Positions 32,094 to 41,267 of a stretch of DNA of 64,000 nt are shown here, in pieces (the stretch's first letter is position 1; every line of letters begins with the position of its first letter). The DNA lies in NCBI GenBank assembly GCA_050300015.1, contig JBNKWZ010000024.1:1-64000 (forward strand), read 5' to 3'. Position numbers and translations under genes: made by a program. The notes below the pieces were generated by a model. It did no database searches. It saw nothing but the letters and a program-made list of their open reading frames with translations, and was not told the DNA's origin. This DNA is from CAYZQH01 sp050300015 (GTDB lineage: Bacteria; Pseudomonadota; Gammaproteobacteria; Pseudomonadales; Cellvibrionaceae).

Positions 32094-33944
32094 TTAAATT
32101 GCAGGATCGTCAAACAGCCAAACCATATTGTTTTCGTGGTTACCGGTATCTTCACCGATCAGCACGCGACCGTCGTTTAAGATCACTAGGTTGTCTGGGT
32201 TGGAGATATTGTTGACGTTGCATTGATTAACACTGCGGTCGGCATAGTAGGGGCCGCCCACAATAGCGGGTACCATGGTTGAAACATCAACTAGGCCATC
32301 GGCGTTTTTCATAAGTTTCATGCGATAGACCAATCCGCATTTACCGTTTGTGCCATCCAGTTGAATGTCTCCCTCGCCATCGCTCATGGTGGAATCGTAT
32401 GATGACATTGCAATGTAGGCGTAGGCTTGTGCGCCGTCTGCGGCACCGTCATTCCACCAGGTATCCGCTAGGCCAAAGTTAATGTTCACACCTTCCATCT
32501 TCCGAAATTCGCCACTGGCGCCGAGCGCAACAGCCGCTTTGCGACTTTCCAAAAACGCAGGACGGTCATCACTGAAAGGGCTGGTGGCGATCGTGCCATC
32601 ACCATCGATGTCGGCGTTTTTCTTAGCTTCTGCCCAAGCCATAATTTGGCTATCGCTGATAAGTTTGGCATCGCTAACTGAGCCATCAAAGCTGCGGATC
32701 ATTGCTTCAATTTCGTCATTGGTACCGTGGCCAAGCTCTACCCATTCGATAGCAAGGCTTGCCTCGGCAGGATCGGTAACGCCATTGGTCTGGGTCACTT
32801 TCGCGCCATAGAGCGTACCGGCCGAAAGATCGCCAGCTGTATCGGCGACAAACTTGAAGAACACAACGCCACTGCCGTCATCACTTAAAAAGACCGTTTT
32901 TAAATCGGGCATAACCACTGAGTTTTCATGAGAAAAACGCCCCATTGCAAAGTGCTTAGTCACTTCAACGTTGGCCACGTTACTTGCTGTTGCAGAACCG
33001 TTAGTGCCGATTTCGACGATATAGCCGTAATCGTATGGGTTTGGCCATGCGCCTGTGCCATCAGCAGGATAACCGAGGTATTTGGCTACTGCACTGGGCT
33101 CGCCCGCGCTTGCGTCATACCATTCGGTGGTGACATCAAAATAGAGTTCTTCTGATGACAGTGGTGTAGTCCAAGGGCTGACAGTACCAAAGCAGTTTAC
33201 CCAGGTGCCTTTCACTGAGCTGAAATCCAGCATACCTTCTTGAGCGATGGTTTGGTAACCATTTTCGTCCAGGCCGTCGACATGGATTCGGCTCATGCCG
33301 CCGGGACGATCTTCCCAGTTGGTGTAAACGTAAAAGCCTGAGTCGCCGTCTGAGATGACGCCGTTAAAGTCGGGGTCGTTTGAGTTCTTAATAACGGTGG
33401 TGCCGTCGGCGGCAATAATATCGCCCATGGTATTCATATCAGCCAGCGCGACATTTTGTTGGGTTAATACTTGGTAGTGGCCAACAGCCGTCATTACCAC
33501 TTCTTTATCGCTGTTAAGAATCGGCGTTTCCAACTCGGCAACATCACCCAGTGCGCTAAAATCAGCGCCGACAATGACACCGACGGTACCCTTGTCAAAA
33601 ATCATACCGTCTTGGTCTGCGGTGGTGTTAGCGGCGTCTGGGTGCTGTACGTTCAGGAAGAAAGTGCCATCGCTATTTAAGAACATACCTGTAAATTCGG
33701 CGCCGAGCGGTGCGGTAACCAAGCGACGTAGCGCTTCACGTGGTACGCCTTTATGGCCCACGGGACCTTGCTCACCCTCTATGCCTTGGTCGCCTTTCTC
33801 TCCTTGAATCCCTTGATCGCCTTTCTCGCCTTGTGGGCCACGTTCGCCATTGGTGCCATTATGTCCATCGCTGCAGCCACTCAGGCCAACAAGGGTTGCT
33901 CCGCACGCCGCTGCAATGCATAAGGACAAAAGTTTCATTTTCAT
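32094..33944 (-). CDS. PhoX-like (DUF839) lipoprotein with a collagen-like stalk
   Basis: A 616-residue lipoprotein: lipobox GLSGC (Cys24), then about 13 Gly-X-Y triplets (residues 27-66) such as GERGPQGEKGDQ, then a PhoX/DUF839 beta-propeller. The propeller has the hallmark MGRFSHENSVVMPDLKTVFLSDD and DSGFYVYTNWEDRPGG. PhoX enzymes are Ca/Fe-dependent alkaline phosphatases in Pseudomonas and Vibrio; this one lacks the usual Tat signal and is lipid-anchored instead. The collagen-like spacer is unusual for PhoX. The phosphatase function is inferred from the family only. Confidence 0.83.
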   Translation of the reverse strand: MKMKLLSLCIAAACGATLVGLSGCSDGHNGTNGERGPQGEKGDQGIQGEKGDQGIEGEQGPVGHKGVPREALRRLVTAPLGAEFTGMFLNSDGTFFLNVQHPDAANTTADQDGMIFDKGTVGVIVGADFSALGDVAELETPILNSDKEVVMTAVGHYQVLTQQNVALADMNTMGDIIAADGTTVIKNSNDPDFNGVISDGDSGFYVYTNWEDRPGGMSRIHVDGLDENGYQTIAQEGMLDFSSVKGTWVNCFGTVSPWTTPLSSEELYFDVTTEWYDASAGEPSAVAKYLGYPADGTGAWPNPYDYGYIVEIGTNGSATASNVANVEVTKHFAMGRFSHENSVVMPDLKTVFLSDDGSGVVFFKFVADTAGDLSAGTLYGAKVTQTNGVTDPAEASLAIEWVELGHGTNDEIEAMIRSFDGSVSDAKLISDSQIMAWAEAKKNADIDGDGTIATSPFSDDRPAFLESRKAAVALGASGEFRKMEGVNINFGLADTWWNDGAADGAQAYAYIAMSSYDSTMSDGEGDIQLDGTNGKCGLVYRMKLMKNADGLVDVSTMVPAIVGGPYYADRSVNQCNVNNISNPDNLVILNDGRVLIGEDTGNHENNMVWLFDDPAI

Positions 33945-34572
33945 GGTTACCTCTAATGCTCGTAATGTGAGATTTAGCTCACGTGAGTTAAATTGTCTGG
34001 GGGAATTTAAGGGTTCAATATGACAGAGAGCAGAATTATTTATGACAATTGGATGATATTTTTATTAATGGAGCGTTACACTGGAGGCGCATGGGTGGCA
34101 ACAGAAAGGACACTTATTCCAAGGCCCCCAGAATTGACCGAAGTACAGCGGAACAAATCGATCGCTCTTTTCTCCAGTTGCCCCCCAGCCGTGGAGCACC
34201 AAAGCCCATTGAAAACCAGTTGTGTTTTGATGGTATGCGATGACTTTAGATCCAAGGCATGCAGGAAAAATATTTCTGCGTGTTACTCTTTCCTCTGTGC
34301 TTACTGGTGCAGGCTTCAATGCCGGAAAGAACACGGCATTTTGCTGTTTCAAAAAGGCTATTACGTTGGAAAATCCAGCGTGGAAAGGGTTTTAAGTCTA
34401 TTCTTGAGTATATTTCTTGCGAAAGCTTTGAGTTTGCATCCGATTAACTTGCGCAAGATAAAGCTTACCTTTGACAAGGATATGCACAAGGAAAAGCGGT
34501 TGGCGGACGCTACACCGTGCGGTTTTTGGCGATGTCCAGACCGATTACTGACATCGTCCTCAATCATGGTTC
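33945..34572. other. intergenic stretch without a supported gene
   Basis: A 191-codon plus-strand frame (34020-34595) ends inside a repeat and has poor composition. A shorter overlapping frame at 34259 starts like a signal peptide (YFCVLLFPLCLLVQASMP) but does not continue as a known protein. It may be a decayed exported protein gene. Confidence 0.35.
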
Positions 34573-34637
34573 TTATTAACCCGGCAATTAAATAGATCGC
34601 CCATCTATTTAAATGCGCCCTCTTAAAATACTGGCGT
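34573..34637 (-). repeat. partial multi-hairpin repeat, reverse orientation
   Basis: TTATTAACCCGGCAATTAAATAGAT, ATCTATTTAAATGCGCCC, then CTTAAAATACTGGCG: the terminal end, H5 and the first arm of H4. The rest is missing. H5 arms both read TTAAATAGAT, another compensated variant. Confidence 0.75.
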
Positions 34638-35192
34638 TATTTCCATTAATAAAGTTTGTCAATTATAGGTGAGTAAAAGGTGACTGGGACGGCTTTAGTT
34701 GGAAATGTATGTTATAGGATAAAGTCAGGTGCTCGCGCCTCTAATCTCTAACTGGAAGCAGACAAGAGCTGATGCTCGAGCGAGTGGGGCACCCCTAATG
34801 CAAAAACAAGGGATCGGATTGCGTTTTAGTGGTTTAAAGGCTGTAGGCTGGTAAATAGGGCCTGAGAGGGGTCCTCAGGCCTTCTTGATATTGTTTTTTA
34901 GGGATCCAGATTCAGTTACGGTGGCTTCTCTGTTTTGACCTCTTGTGTCGCCCTACCTTTTATATTCAGAAGTTATTGAAAATTTATCCGAGCGTCCCTT
35001 GAAGAGAGTGGCTTAAAGGTTTCCGGTGTTGAAGCCCTAAAAGCCATAAAGACAGCTCGCCTAATAAGGCGAGTGGGGAACTCGAAAAGCTCGACGATCT
35101 GAATGGTTTTAACCTCACGAGTATTTCCCCTTGAATGCTTAAATTCATAGCGGTAACTGGTCGACGGTGTTCATATGCAAAACAGAGGGCAG
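34638..35192. other. gene-free region downstream of betT with hairpins
   Basis: Contains a stem GGCCTGAG / CTCAGGCC at 34859-34881 followed by a T-rich run (plus-strand terminator-like). A second stem, CTCGCC-TAATAA-GGCGAG, is near 35058-35075. It lies beyond the betT stop on the minus strand. No gene found. Confidence 0.4.
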
Positions 35193-37205
35193 CTAGCGTA
35201 CGCCATTCAAAAAGTGCAGGTGCTTGTCATACTGATTGACCACATCGGCAATAATTTGCTCTTCATTCCATCCCATCACATTGTAACCTTGGCCTCCTTC
35301 GGTGAGGTAAACCTCCGCGATGCAATAGCGCAGTTTTTCTTCGCGTTTGCGCTTGGTATCACTGAAAACAAAACTCGGTGGCTGGTAGTGGCGGGCGTGT
35401 ACTGAATAGAAAAAATCCATTTCGTCACCGTGGCGTACTTCAATCCACATGCGGCCTTTATCGTCGCTGGCGACACTCGCTTGAATACCTTTTTGACTGA
35501 GCTCTGCCTGAACCTTCTGCAACGCCGGTTTTACCGTATTGTCAATAAATTGCAACACCTTTTCGCGAGTTGGGTGGCTTATTAAACGGTTAAGATGCAT
35601 TTGCCAGGTAACGGGGTTGTTTACGACTCTTGGTGCTAGCATGGCGTCTTTCAGGCGGGTGCGCTTAACGATCTCTAAATGCAGCGCGCGAGCAAGCCCC
35701 CAGCACATCAACAGCATGATGACAGTAAAGGGTAAAGCACTGGCAATAGTAGCGGTCTGCAGCGCCGTTAAGCCTCCTGCCAACAATAGCGCGGCCGCGA
35801 TTAGGCCTTCAGTTACTGACCAGAAGATTCTCTGCCAAACGGGTGAATCATCGTCTTGCCCTCCAGAAGTCAGCATGTCGACCACTAGTGAGCCTGAATC
35901 CGATGAAGTCACAAAAAAAGTGACCACCAAAACCGTAGCCAATAGCGAAGCAATAGATGACAGTGGGAAATATTCAAAGAATTTAAAGAGCGCCACTGAA
36001 GCATCTGCCGATACCGCTTCGGCGAGCTCAACGATGCCCTCGGTCATGACCAGGTGGATGGCTGAATTACCGAAAAAGCTCATCCACATAAAGGTAAAGC
36101 CCATCGGTACCAGTAACACCCCGATCACGAATTCCCTAATAGTACGTCCGCGGGAGATTCGAGCAATAAACATTCCCACAAACGGTGACCACGCAATCCA
36201 CCATCCCCAGTAAAACAGGGTCCATCCACCCATCCAGCCTTTAGGTTCATAGGCGTTGAGGTTAAAGGTGCTTTCGACGATGCTTGAAAAGTAGTGCCCG
36301 GTATTTTGCACAAAGGTTTTGAGTAGTAGTACCGTGGGCCCAGTTAGAAGCACGAAAAGCAGCAGTACTACTGCCAAAATTAAATTTAATTCAGAAATAC
36401 GCCGAATGCCACCATCCAGCCCAACCACGACGGAGATGGTCGCAAGGCTAGTAATTCCCGCAATCAAAGCGACTTGGACGCCCACACCCTGCGGTATATC
36501 AAATAGATAACTCAAGCCTGAGTTGACTTGAATTACGCCAAGCCCCAAAGACGTTGCAACACCAAATAAGGTGCCCAATACAGCGAAAATATCAACCGCA
36601 TGGCCAATAGGCCCATGAATTTTTTCGCCAATTAACGGGTACAGCGACGAGCGAATGGTTAAAGGTAAACCCTGGCGAAAGGAAAAGTACGCGAGTGCCA
36701 ATGCTACGACGGCATAAATACCCCAAGCATGCATACCCCAATGGAAAAAGGTAATGCGCATCGCCTCACGTGCCGCTTCGGCCGTGCCGGGCTCGGCCGT
36801 CGGCGGTGCGGCCATATGCATGATGGGTTCGGCAACACCGTAAAACATCAGGCCTATGCCCATGCCTGCGGAAAATAACATCGCAAACCAAGAGCCGTAT
36901 CCATAATCGGGCTCAGAGTGGTCCGGCCCTAGCTTAATGCGCCCATAGCTGGATAGGGCCAGTATCACCACGAAAACCAGGAATATCGCCACGGCCAATA
37001 CGTAAAACCAGCCTGCAGAAGTGACAATCCACTTTTGCACTGCACTGAATACTGTCGCCGCCTGTGAGGGCATCAGTATGGTAAACAACACAATAAACAG
37101 GCAAAGGCCCGCGGCACCAAAAAATACTGGTGGGTTTATTTGTACCCTGGGCTTCCGGTGTTCGGTTGTGTGTTCATGGGGCGTATTGCTACTCGTGTCG
37201 CTCAT
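35193..37205 (-). CDS. betT: BCCT-family choline/betaine transporter, BetT-like
   Basis: A 670-residue protein with twelve transmembrane helices. BCCT features are GYGSWFAMLFSAGMGIGLMFYGVAEPIMH, the tryptophan-rich GWTLFYWGWWIAWSPFVGMFIARISRGRT and FFVTSSDSGSLVVDML. A 150-residue cytoplasmic C-terminal domain brings it to the length of E. coli BetT (677), a proton-coupled choline importer. It would import osmoprotectant precursors. No betAB genes are adjacent. The ATG has GTGGAG upstream on the coding strand. Confidence 0.9.
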   Translation of the reverse strand: MSDTSSNTPHEHTTEHRKPRVQINPPVFFGAAGLCLFIVLFTILMPSQAATVFSAVQKWIVTSAGWFYVLAVAIFLVFVVILALSSYGRIKLGPDHSEPDYGYGSWFAMLFSAGMGIGLMFYGVAEPIMHMAAPPTAEPGTAEAAREAMRITFFHWGMHAWGIYAVVALALAYFSFRQGLPLTIRSSLYPLIGEKIHGPIGHAVDIFAVLGTLFGVATSLGLGVIQVNSGLSYLFDIPQGVGVQVALIAGITSLATISVVVGLDGGIRRISELNLILAVVLLLFVLLTGPTVLLLKTFVQNTGHYFSSIVESTFNLNAYEPKGWMGGWTLFYWGWWIAWSPFVGMFIARISRGRTIREFVIGVLLVPMGFTFMWMSFFGNSAIHLVMTEGIVELAEAVSADASVALFKFFEYFPLSSIASLLATVLVVTFFVTSSDSGSLVVDMLTSGGQDDDSPVWQRIFWSVTEGLIAAALLLAGGLTALQTATIASALPFTVIMLLMCWGLARALHLEIVKRTRLKDAMLAPRVVNNPVTWQMHLNRLISHPTREKVLQFIDNTVKPALQKVQAELSQKGIQASVASDDKGRMWIEVRHGDEMDFFYSVHARHYQPPSFVFSDTKRKREEKLRYCIAEVYLTEGGQGYNVMGWNEEQIIADVVNQYDKHLHFLNGVR

Positions 37206-37238
37206 TCGTACTCCACCGTGTTTAATTAAAATATATAT

Positions 37239-37591
37239 CTAGAGAAACATAAATCGCATCAAGTTTCGGTGCGTGATGTTACTGCCCGCGCCCCAATTCT
37301 CGGTGAGATAAAAAACCGCGTCATATTGTCAGTTGCTGCGGGTGTGGGTTAATAAAGCCAGCATTCATTTGATCGCCATGACCTGCCAGGGACGATTTGC
37401 AGCTCGATAGAATAACCCGGAATCCACCGACCCTTTGGTGTAGATAATCAAAGCCTCATCCCCCGTTGACCGCCGCTATTTTGGTTTGCCCCGATACCAA
37501 AACTGGCCTCGTTTCCTGCTTGCGTAAAGGAAACCCAGCTGAGCAGTAACATAAATGTAGAAAATCGAAGAAGCCTCAATTTATTTTTCAT
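37239..37591 (-). pseudogene. frameshifted small exported protein
   Basis: From ATG at 37591 the minus strand encodes a clear signal peptide (RFSTFMLLLSWVSFTQA) and then ASFGIGANQNSGGQRG. At a run of five G residues the sense moves to another frame, which reads DEALIIYTKGSVDSGLFYRA then ANRPWQVMAIK and a stop. A third block, DAVFYLTENWGAGSNITHRN, follows in yet another segment. Composition stays protein-like across the frames, so this is a recent wreck. The family is not recognised. Confidence 0.55.
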
Positions 37592-37914
37592 GTGGTAATG
37601 CCTATGGCGAGCAAGTAAAGCAATAAATACATACGACTGCTCTGAAAGTCGTTTGTAGCTGATTAGCGTCTATAGCCAGTCAGAATCCGTATTTCTAGCT
37701 GTTAGTGCTACACCTTTTCAGGTTGACACATTCGAGGCCAAAGTGGCGTCATTTTGACGAAGTTGACGCAGATGGTCACTTCAGATTGAATCAGTACACG
37801 CTTATATAAATAGCAAGCATGTGCATTTTCTGGCTATGAGTCACCGGCAAAGCGGGTGGCTGCAAAGCGGGTTGAGTTGCATCTAATATGCATAGATTTT
37901 GTGTATATCTTTAT

Positions 37915-38088
37915 CTATTAACCCGGCAATTCAATAGATTTGCTGTCTATTGAATTGCACGCCCATAAAATACTGGCAGAAATATGTGAATTTCCTTGTA
38001 TTTTAAGGGCTTACATTGGCCATTCCGGCCAATGGCGGCGCGTCTTCGTATTGCATTAACCCGATATGAAAGATTGCCGAGTTAATAG
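37915..38088 (-). repeat. multi-hairpin interspersed repeat, full-length copy, reverse
   Basis: 174 bp. Starts CTATTAACCCGGCAATTCAATAG and ends GATTGCCGAGTTAATAG. H3 is a perfect TTGGCCATTCCGGCCAA. H4 arms are CCCATAAAATAC / GTATTTTAAGGG. Same length as the copies at 3897-4070 and 29584-29757. Confidence 0.9.
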
Positions 38089-38741
38089 CTTAGCACTTAA
38101 TTCAAAAGGCTGATACTTTGAGTTCCTACACTACAGAATATTTGCGCTTTCTGTGTATTCTGAATTTTCACTTTTAGGGTGCTAGACTCTCACGCTACTT
38201 ATACTACTTTAACGCAAAAAATGCTCTGCAATCAATACCATGCTACGGTTATCGAAGGATTTGTTTATCGTTGCAAGGGTACTGCGGCCCTGCAATAAAC
38301 TAGCACATAAGTTTTTCAGTTCAGTTTTATTTCTACAGGTTAGAGAATTTCAACGCGATACAGTTCAGTCGGTTTGGTTTTATTGACTAAATACAGGCCT
38401 ATTCTCGTCAAGAAAAATTGGCTTTTTTGCAGTGTTGTTTGGTCGGTCAATACTTGCAATCTTTTTCGAAGTGAGTGAGATTTTATTTGACAGGATATTG
38501 TTGTTGATATCGAAACGCTCACCTGGGGTGGGCGCATTTAGACTATGGCTTTTGTTTATAGGTAAGAAAAATCAAAACAATATAAGCGCTTAGGTCACGT
38601 CAAGTGCAGGGATTTTTCGAACACTGGCGACAGTGTCTCAAGGGTGATGATCAGAAAGGTAAGGGTGACCTATTGGGTTGCCGGGTTAATAGGCTGAATC
38701 AGACGTTTCCTGTAAAACACAAACCCATTTACGTAGAGATG
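38089..38741. other. gene-free stretch with a repeat fragment
   Basis: No convincing gene. A 22-bp fragment at 38671-38692 (CTATTGGGTTGCCGGGTTAATAG less its first base) is the right terminus of the multi-hairpin family. The minus-strand frame at 38340-38537 has no family match. Confidence 0.4.
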
Positions 38742-38767
38742 AAAAAAAGGAGCCAAAAGGCTCCTTT
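38742..38767 (-). terminator. intrinsic terminator of the GH10 xylanase gene
   Basis: On the minus strand: stem AAAGGAGCC / GGCTCCTTT with a TTTT loop, followed by a run of T residues (complement of the A-run at 38742-38748). It begins about 17 bp after the xylanase stop codon. Confidence 0.85.
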
Positions 38768-38784
38768 AACGATCGTACTGTGGA

Positions 38785-40356
38785 TTATCGATTGGCCCTG
38801 CGTTGTGCAAAATAGTTTTGCATCCATTGGAGGGCTGGACGTGGTTGACCGTTAATTAGCAAGCGCGCATCACCATCTGAGAGCCAACTATGATCGTCGC
38901 CCCAGATAGTAATACCCTGTACCGCCGGGTGCTCCCAAAAAACGGGGAACAATTTTGAATAGCGGTCACGTTGGACATCATCTGTGCCGCGAATATCCAG
39001 TTCTGTCACATGAATGGGCAAGCCGGTTTGTGCCAGGTTATCTAGATTGTTTTTGAGTTGAGACGCGTTCATGTTGTCTACGCTGAAGGCGTGTGATTGA
39101 ATCCCCACTGCATCGATGAGATTGCGTGATTTAAGAATGTTGATGATGCCCTTATAGCGACTGATGGCATTTGGGTCGTTGATAATACCGTAGTCATTCA
39201 ATACGAGCACTTGATTGGGGCAGTGCTGTCTGGCTTTCTCAAAACTCCAAACAATCCAATCCCAACCGGTTGAACCCGCGCCGCCGAGTGAATCTCGGAA
39301 CGTTGCTGGTGCGTGCAGGGGCTCGTTAACCACATCAATGATTTTGGTGTCAGGGTATCGCTCGCAGTAGAGCTTCATTAAGTTTTCGATTTCAGATTGT
39401 ACGACAGCATTTGAAAGCCCGCCGCCGTTTTTAATCCAGTCAGGCTCTTGTGAACCCCACACGAATACATGGTGTTTAAAAAGAATGCCATTGGCTTTTG
39501 CAAATTCATACGTCGAATCGATTGGCCCCCAATTGTAAGTGCCCTGACTGGGCATCAGCGGCCCCAATTTGCCCGCATTTTCCATTGTCACCTGGTTCCA
39601 ATACTGCGAGAAGTCGTTGCGAGGTCCATTTAAAATATTGCCGAGATATTTGTTCTCACCGGCAGCCATACCCACGGTAAATGGGCCACCTAAGTCCGGT
39701 ACCTCGGGCTCTTTCGGAGGAACATATTCGCCGCCAGTGGATGAGTAGATTGCAAAACCGCTGATTTGGGCATTGTCGATCTGAGAAATCAACTCGATGG
39801 TGAGCGATTCGTCGGCCACGGCTATATCATTCGCAATTATTTCGAGCGCAACATCGTGACCATGCTCATCAAACAAATCGACATTTTGAATAACCGGCTG
39901 TCCCTCAACATTGACGCTAAATTGGCGCGCACCGGCTGCGGTTTGATACATCTCCACGAGATGGAGCTTCACGCTGTATGACGCATTGGTAACCGGAATT
40001 TCGTATTTATAGGAGCCATAGCGTTCTGTTTGATACACTGTATCATCTGTCACGCCGCTGATGGTGTCGGTGGTCGAATTGGTTGAGCCACCAGTGGAAA
40101 AGCGATCCGCACTGTATTGGATACCGTCAACGGTGACTTCTTGGAAGCCGCCTGCGTTGACCGCAAATACGAATTGATCATTCGGTCCGATGCTGCCAGA
40201 ACTTGAACTTGAACTTGAACTTGAACTGGAGCTGGAGCTGGAGCTGGAGCTGGAGCTGGAGCTAGTGCTGGAGCTGCTTGAGGAGCTCGAGCCGGGATTG
40301 TCGCCCCCGCAGGCGGCGAGGCAGACGGCGGTTGTACAAATGATGAGCTTTTTCAA
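38785..40356 (-). CDS. lipoprotein GH10 endo-beta-1,4-xylanase with malectin-like module
   Basis: A 523-residue enzyme: lipobox LAACGG (about 13-18), poly-Ser linker (about 23-53), malectin-like carbohydrate-binding module (about 58-205, with FAVNAGGFQEVTVDG and YQTERYGSYKYEIP) and a GH10 barrel. The barrel shows FKHHVFVWGSQEPDW, the acid/base Glu in IIDVVNEPLH (near 343) and the nucleophile Glu in IHVTELDIRG (near 451). It hydrolyses xylan backbones at the cell surface. The malectin module is clearly related to that of the DUF1592 cytochrome lipoprotein at 15245-17686. Confidence 0.93.
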   Translation of the reverse strand: MKKLIICTTAVCLAACGGDNPGSSSSSSSSTSSSSSSSSSSSSSSSSSSSSSSGSIGPNDQFVFAVNAGGFQEVTVDGIQYSADRFSTGGSTNSTTDTISGVTDDTVYQTERYGSYKYEIPVTNASYSVKLHLVEMYQTAAGARQFSVNVEGQPVIQNVDLFDEHGHDVALEIIANDIAVADESLTIELISQIDNAQISGFAIYSSTGGEYVPPKEPEVPDLGGPFTVGMAAGENKYLGNILNGPRNDFSQYWNQVTMENAGKLGPLMPSQGTYNWGPIDSTYEFAKANGILFKHHVFVWGSQEPDWIKNGGGLSNAVVQSEIENLMKLYCERYPDTKIIDVVNEPLHAPATFRDSLGGAGSTGWDWIVWSFEKARQHCPNQVLVLNDYGIINDPNAISRYKGIINILKSRNLIDAVGIQSHAFSVDNMNASQLKNNLDNLAQTGLPIHVTELDIRGTDDVQRDRYSKLFPVFWEHPAVQGITIWGDDHSWLSDGDARLLINGQPRPALQWMQNYFAQRRANR

Positions 40357-41267
40357 TTTACTACCCTATAATTTTGTCAGAATAAGAATTTCGGCGTTGT
40401 TGGCGTACAGATAAAGATCATATAAACGTAGGTTGGAATGGTACGCTAATATTCGAGTACATGAATGCCGCATGGCTCACTATAGGCCGCAAGGTGGCTG
40501 TCTTTATCTGACGGAAGTCTCATTTTTACTGAAGAAGCGGCATCTAATCAGGCATAAGGTGATCAGTAACTGATCGTTTTGGCTGTTTTATTGCGCAAGT
40601 CGAACATTTACTCGCCGTCAGAATAGAAGCCAACCTATCTTTTTTTAACTTCAGTGGGGCCCTGCGTTTTTAATGAGTGATTCCCTGCGGTAGTCTGTAT
40701 CGAAGGTTGATTTCGCTAAAGGCGCCGTTTTTTGAGTTTGCTGATTGAGCAGAGCCCCGGGGTTGGCATTCACATGCCTGGCTAAAACAGTTGGCTAAAA
40801 CAGAGGGTGGCGTTCAGAAAACGCTAAAGAAAACGGTTGACCCCTGGGGACGCTCATTACGCCGCTACTGGAATGCCTCATGTGGCTCCGAGACTCACAT
40901 GAGCATTTTTTCGAGGTAGGTAAAAGGAAAATTCAAATTCACAGAGAATGACTATTCAATTACGGAGTAAGTTCGCTTAATCAGTGCGTCAAACGCGAGG
41001 TGAGCGACGCGTCTGCCATATGCGTTACATGCCAGATGGCGCTCGGCTAAAAATTAAAGTCAAGTGTTAGTGCGATCGTAAAATTAATGCCGGATGTCCA
41101 TTTAAGCCTAAAATATTTTCATTAACTGCAATATCTTTACAGCAGGAAGTTATTCCATATGGTTTTTGGGCTATGGATTTTTTTGCTGATGAAGTATGAG
41201 GTCTCTGAAAATAGGTCGAAAGCTTAAATTTTAATAAGCGCTCACAACGTAAAACAAAATCATATGA
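40357..41267. other. 900-bp intergenic region
   Basis: Contains a short tandem TGGCTAAAACAG duplication at 40779-40803 and scattered stop-rich sequence. No gene or family repeat. It separates the xylanase promoter side from the 3' end of the sensory cluster. Confidence 0.4.

Noticed and set aside
34020..34595. 191-codon plus-strand open frame
   Set aside because: It runs into the partial repeat at 34573, has erratic composition with many cysteines and rare patterns, and no ribosome site or family match.
3897..38088. Multi-hairpin repeats as integron attC sites
   Set aside because: Although some flank single genes, they occur in both orientations, have identical internal sequence rather than variable stems, and lack R''/R' core boxes.
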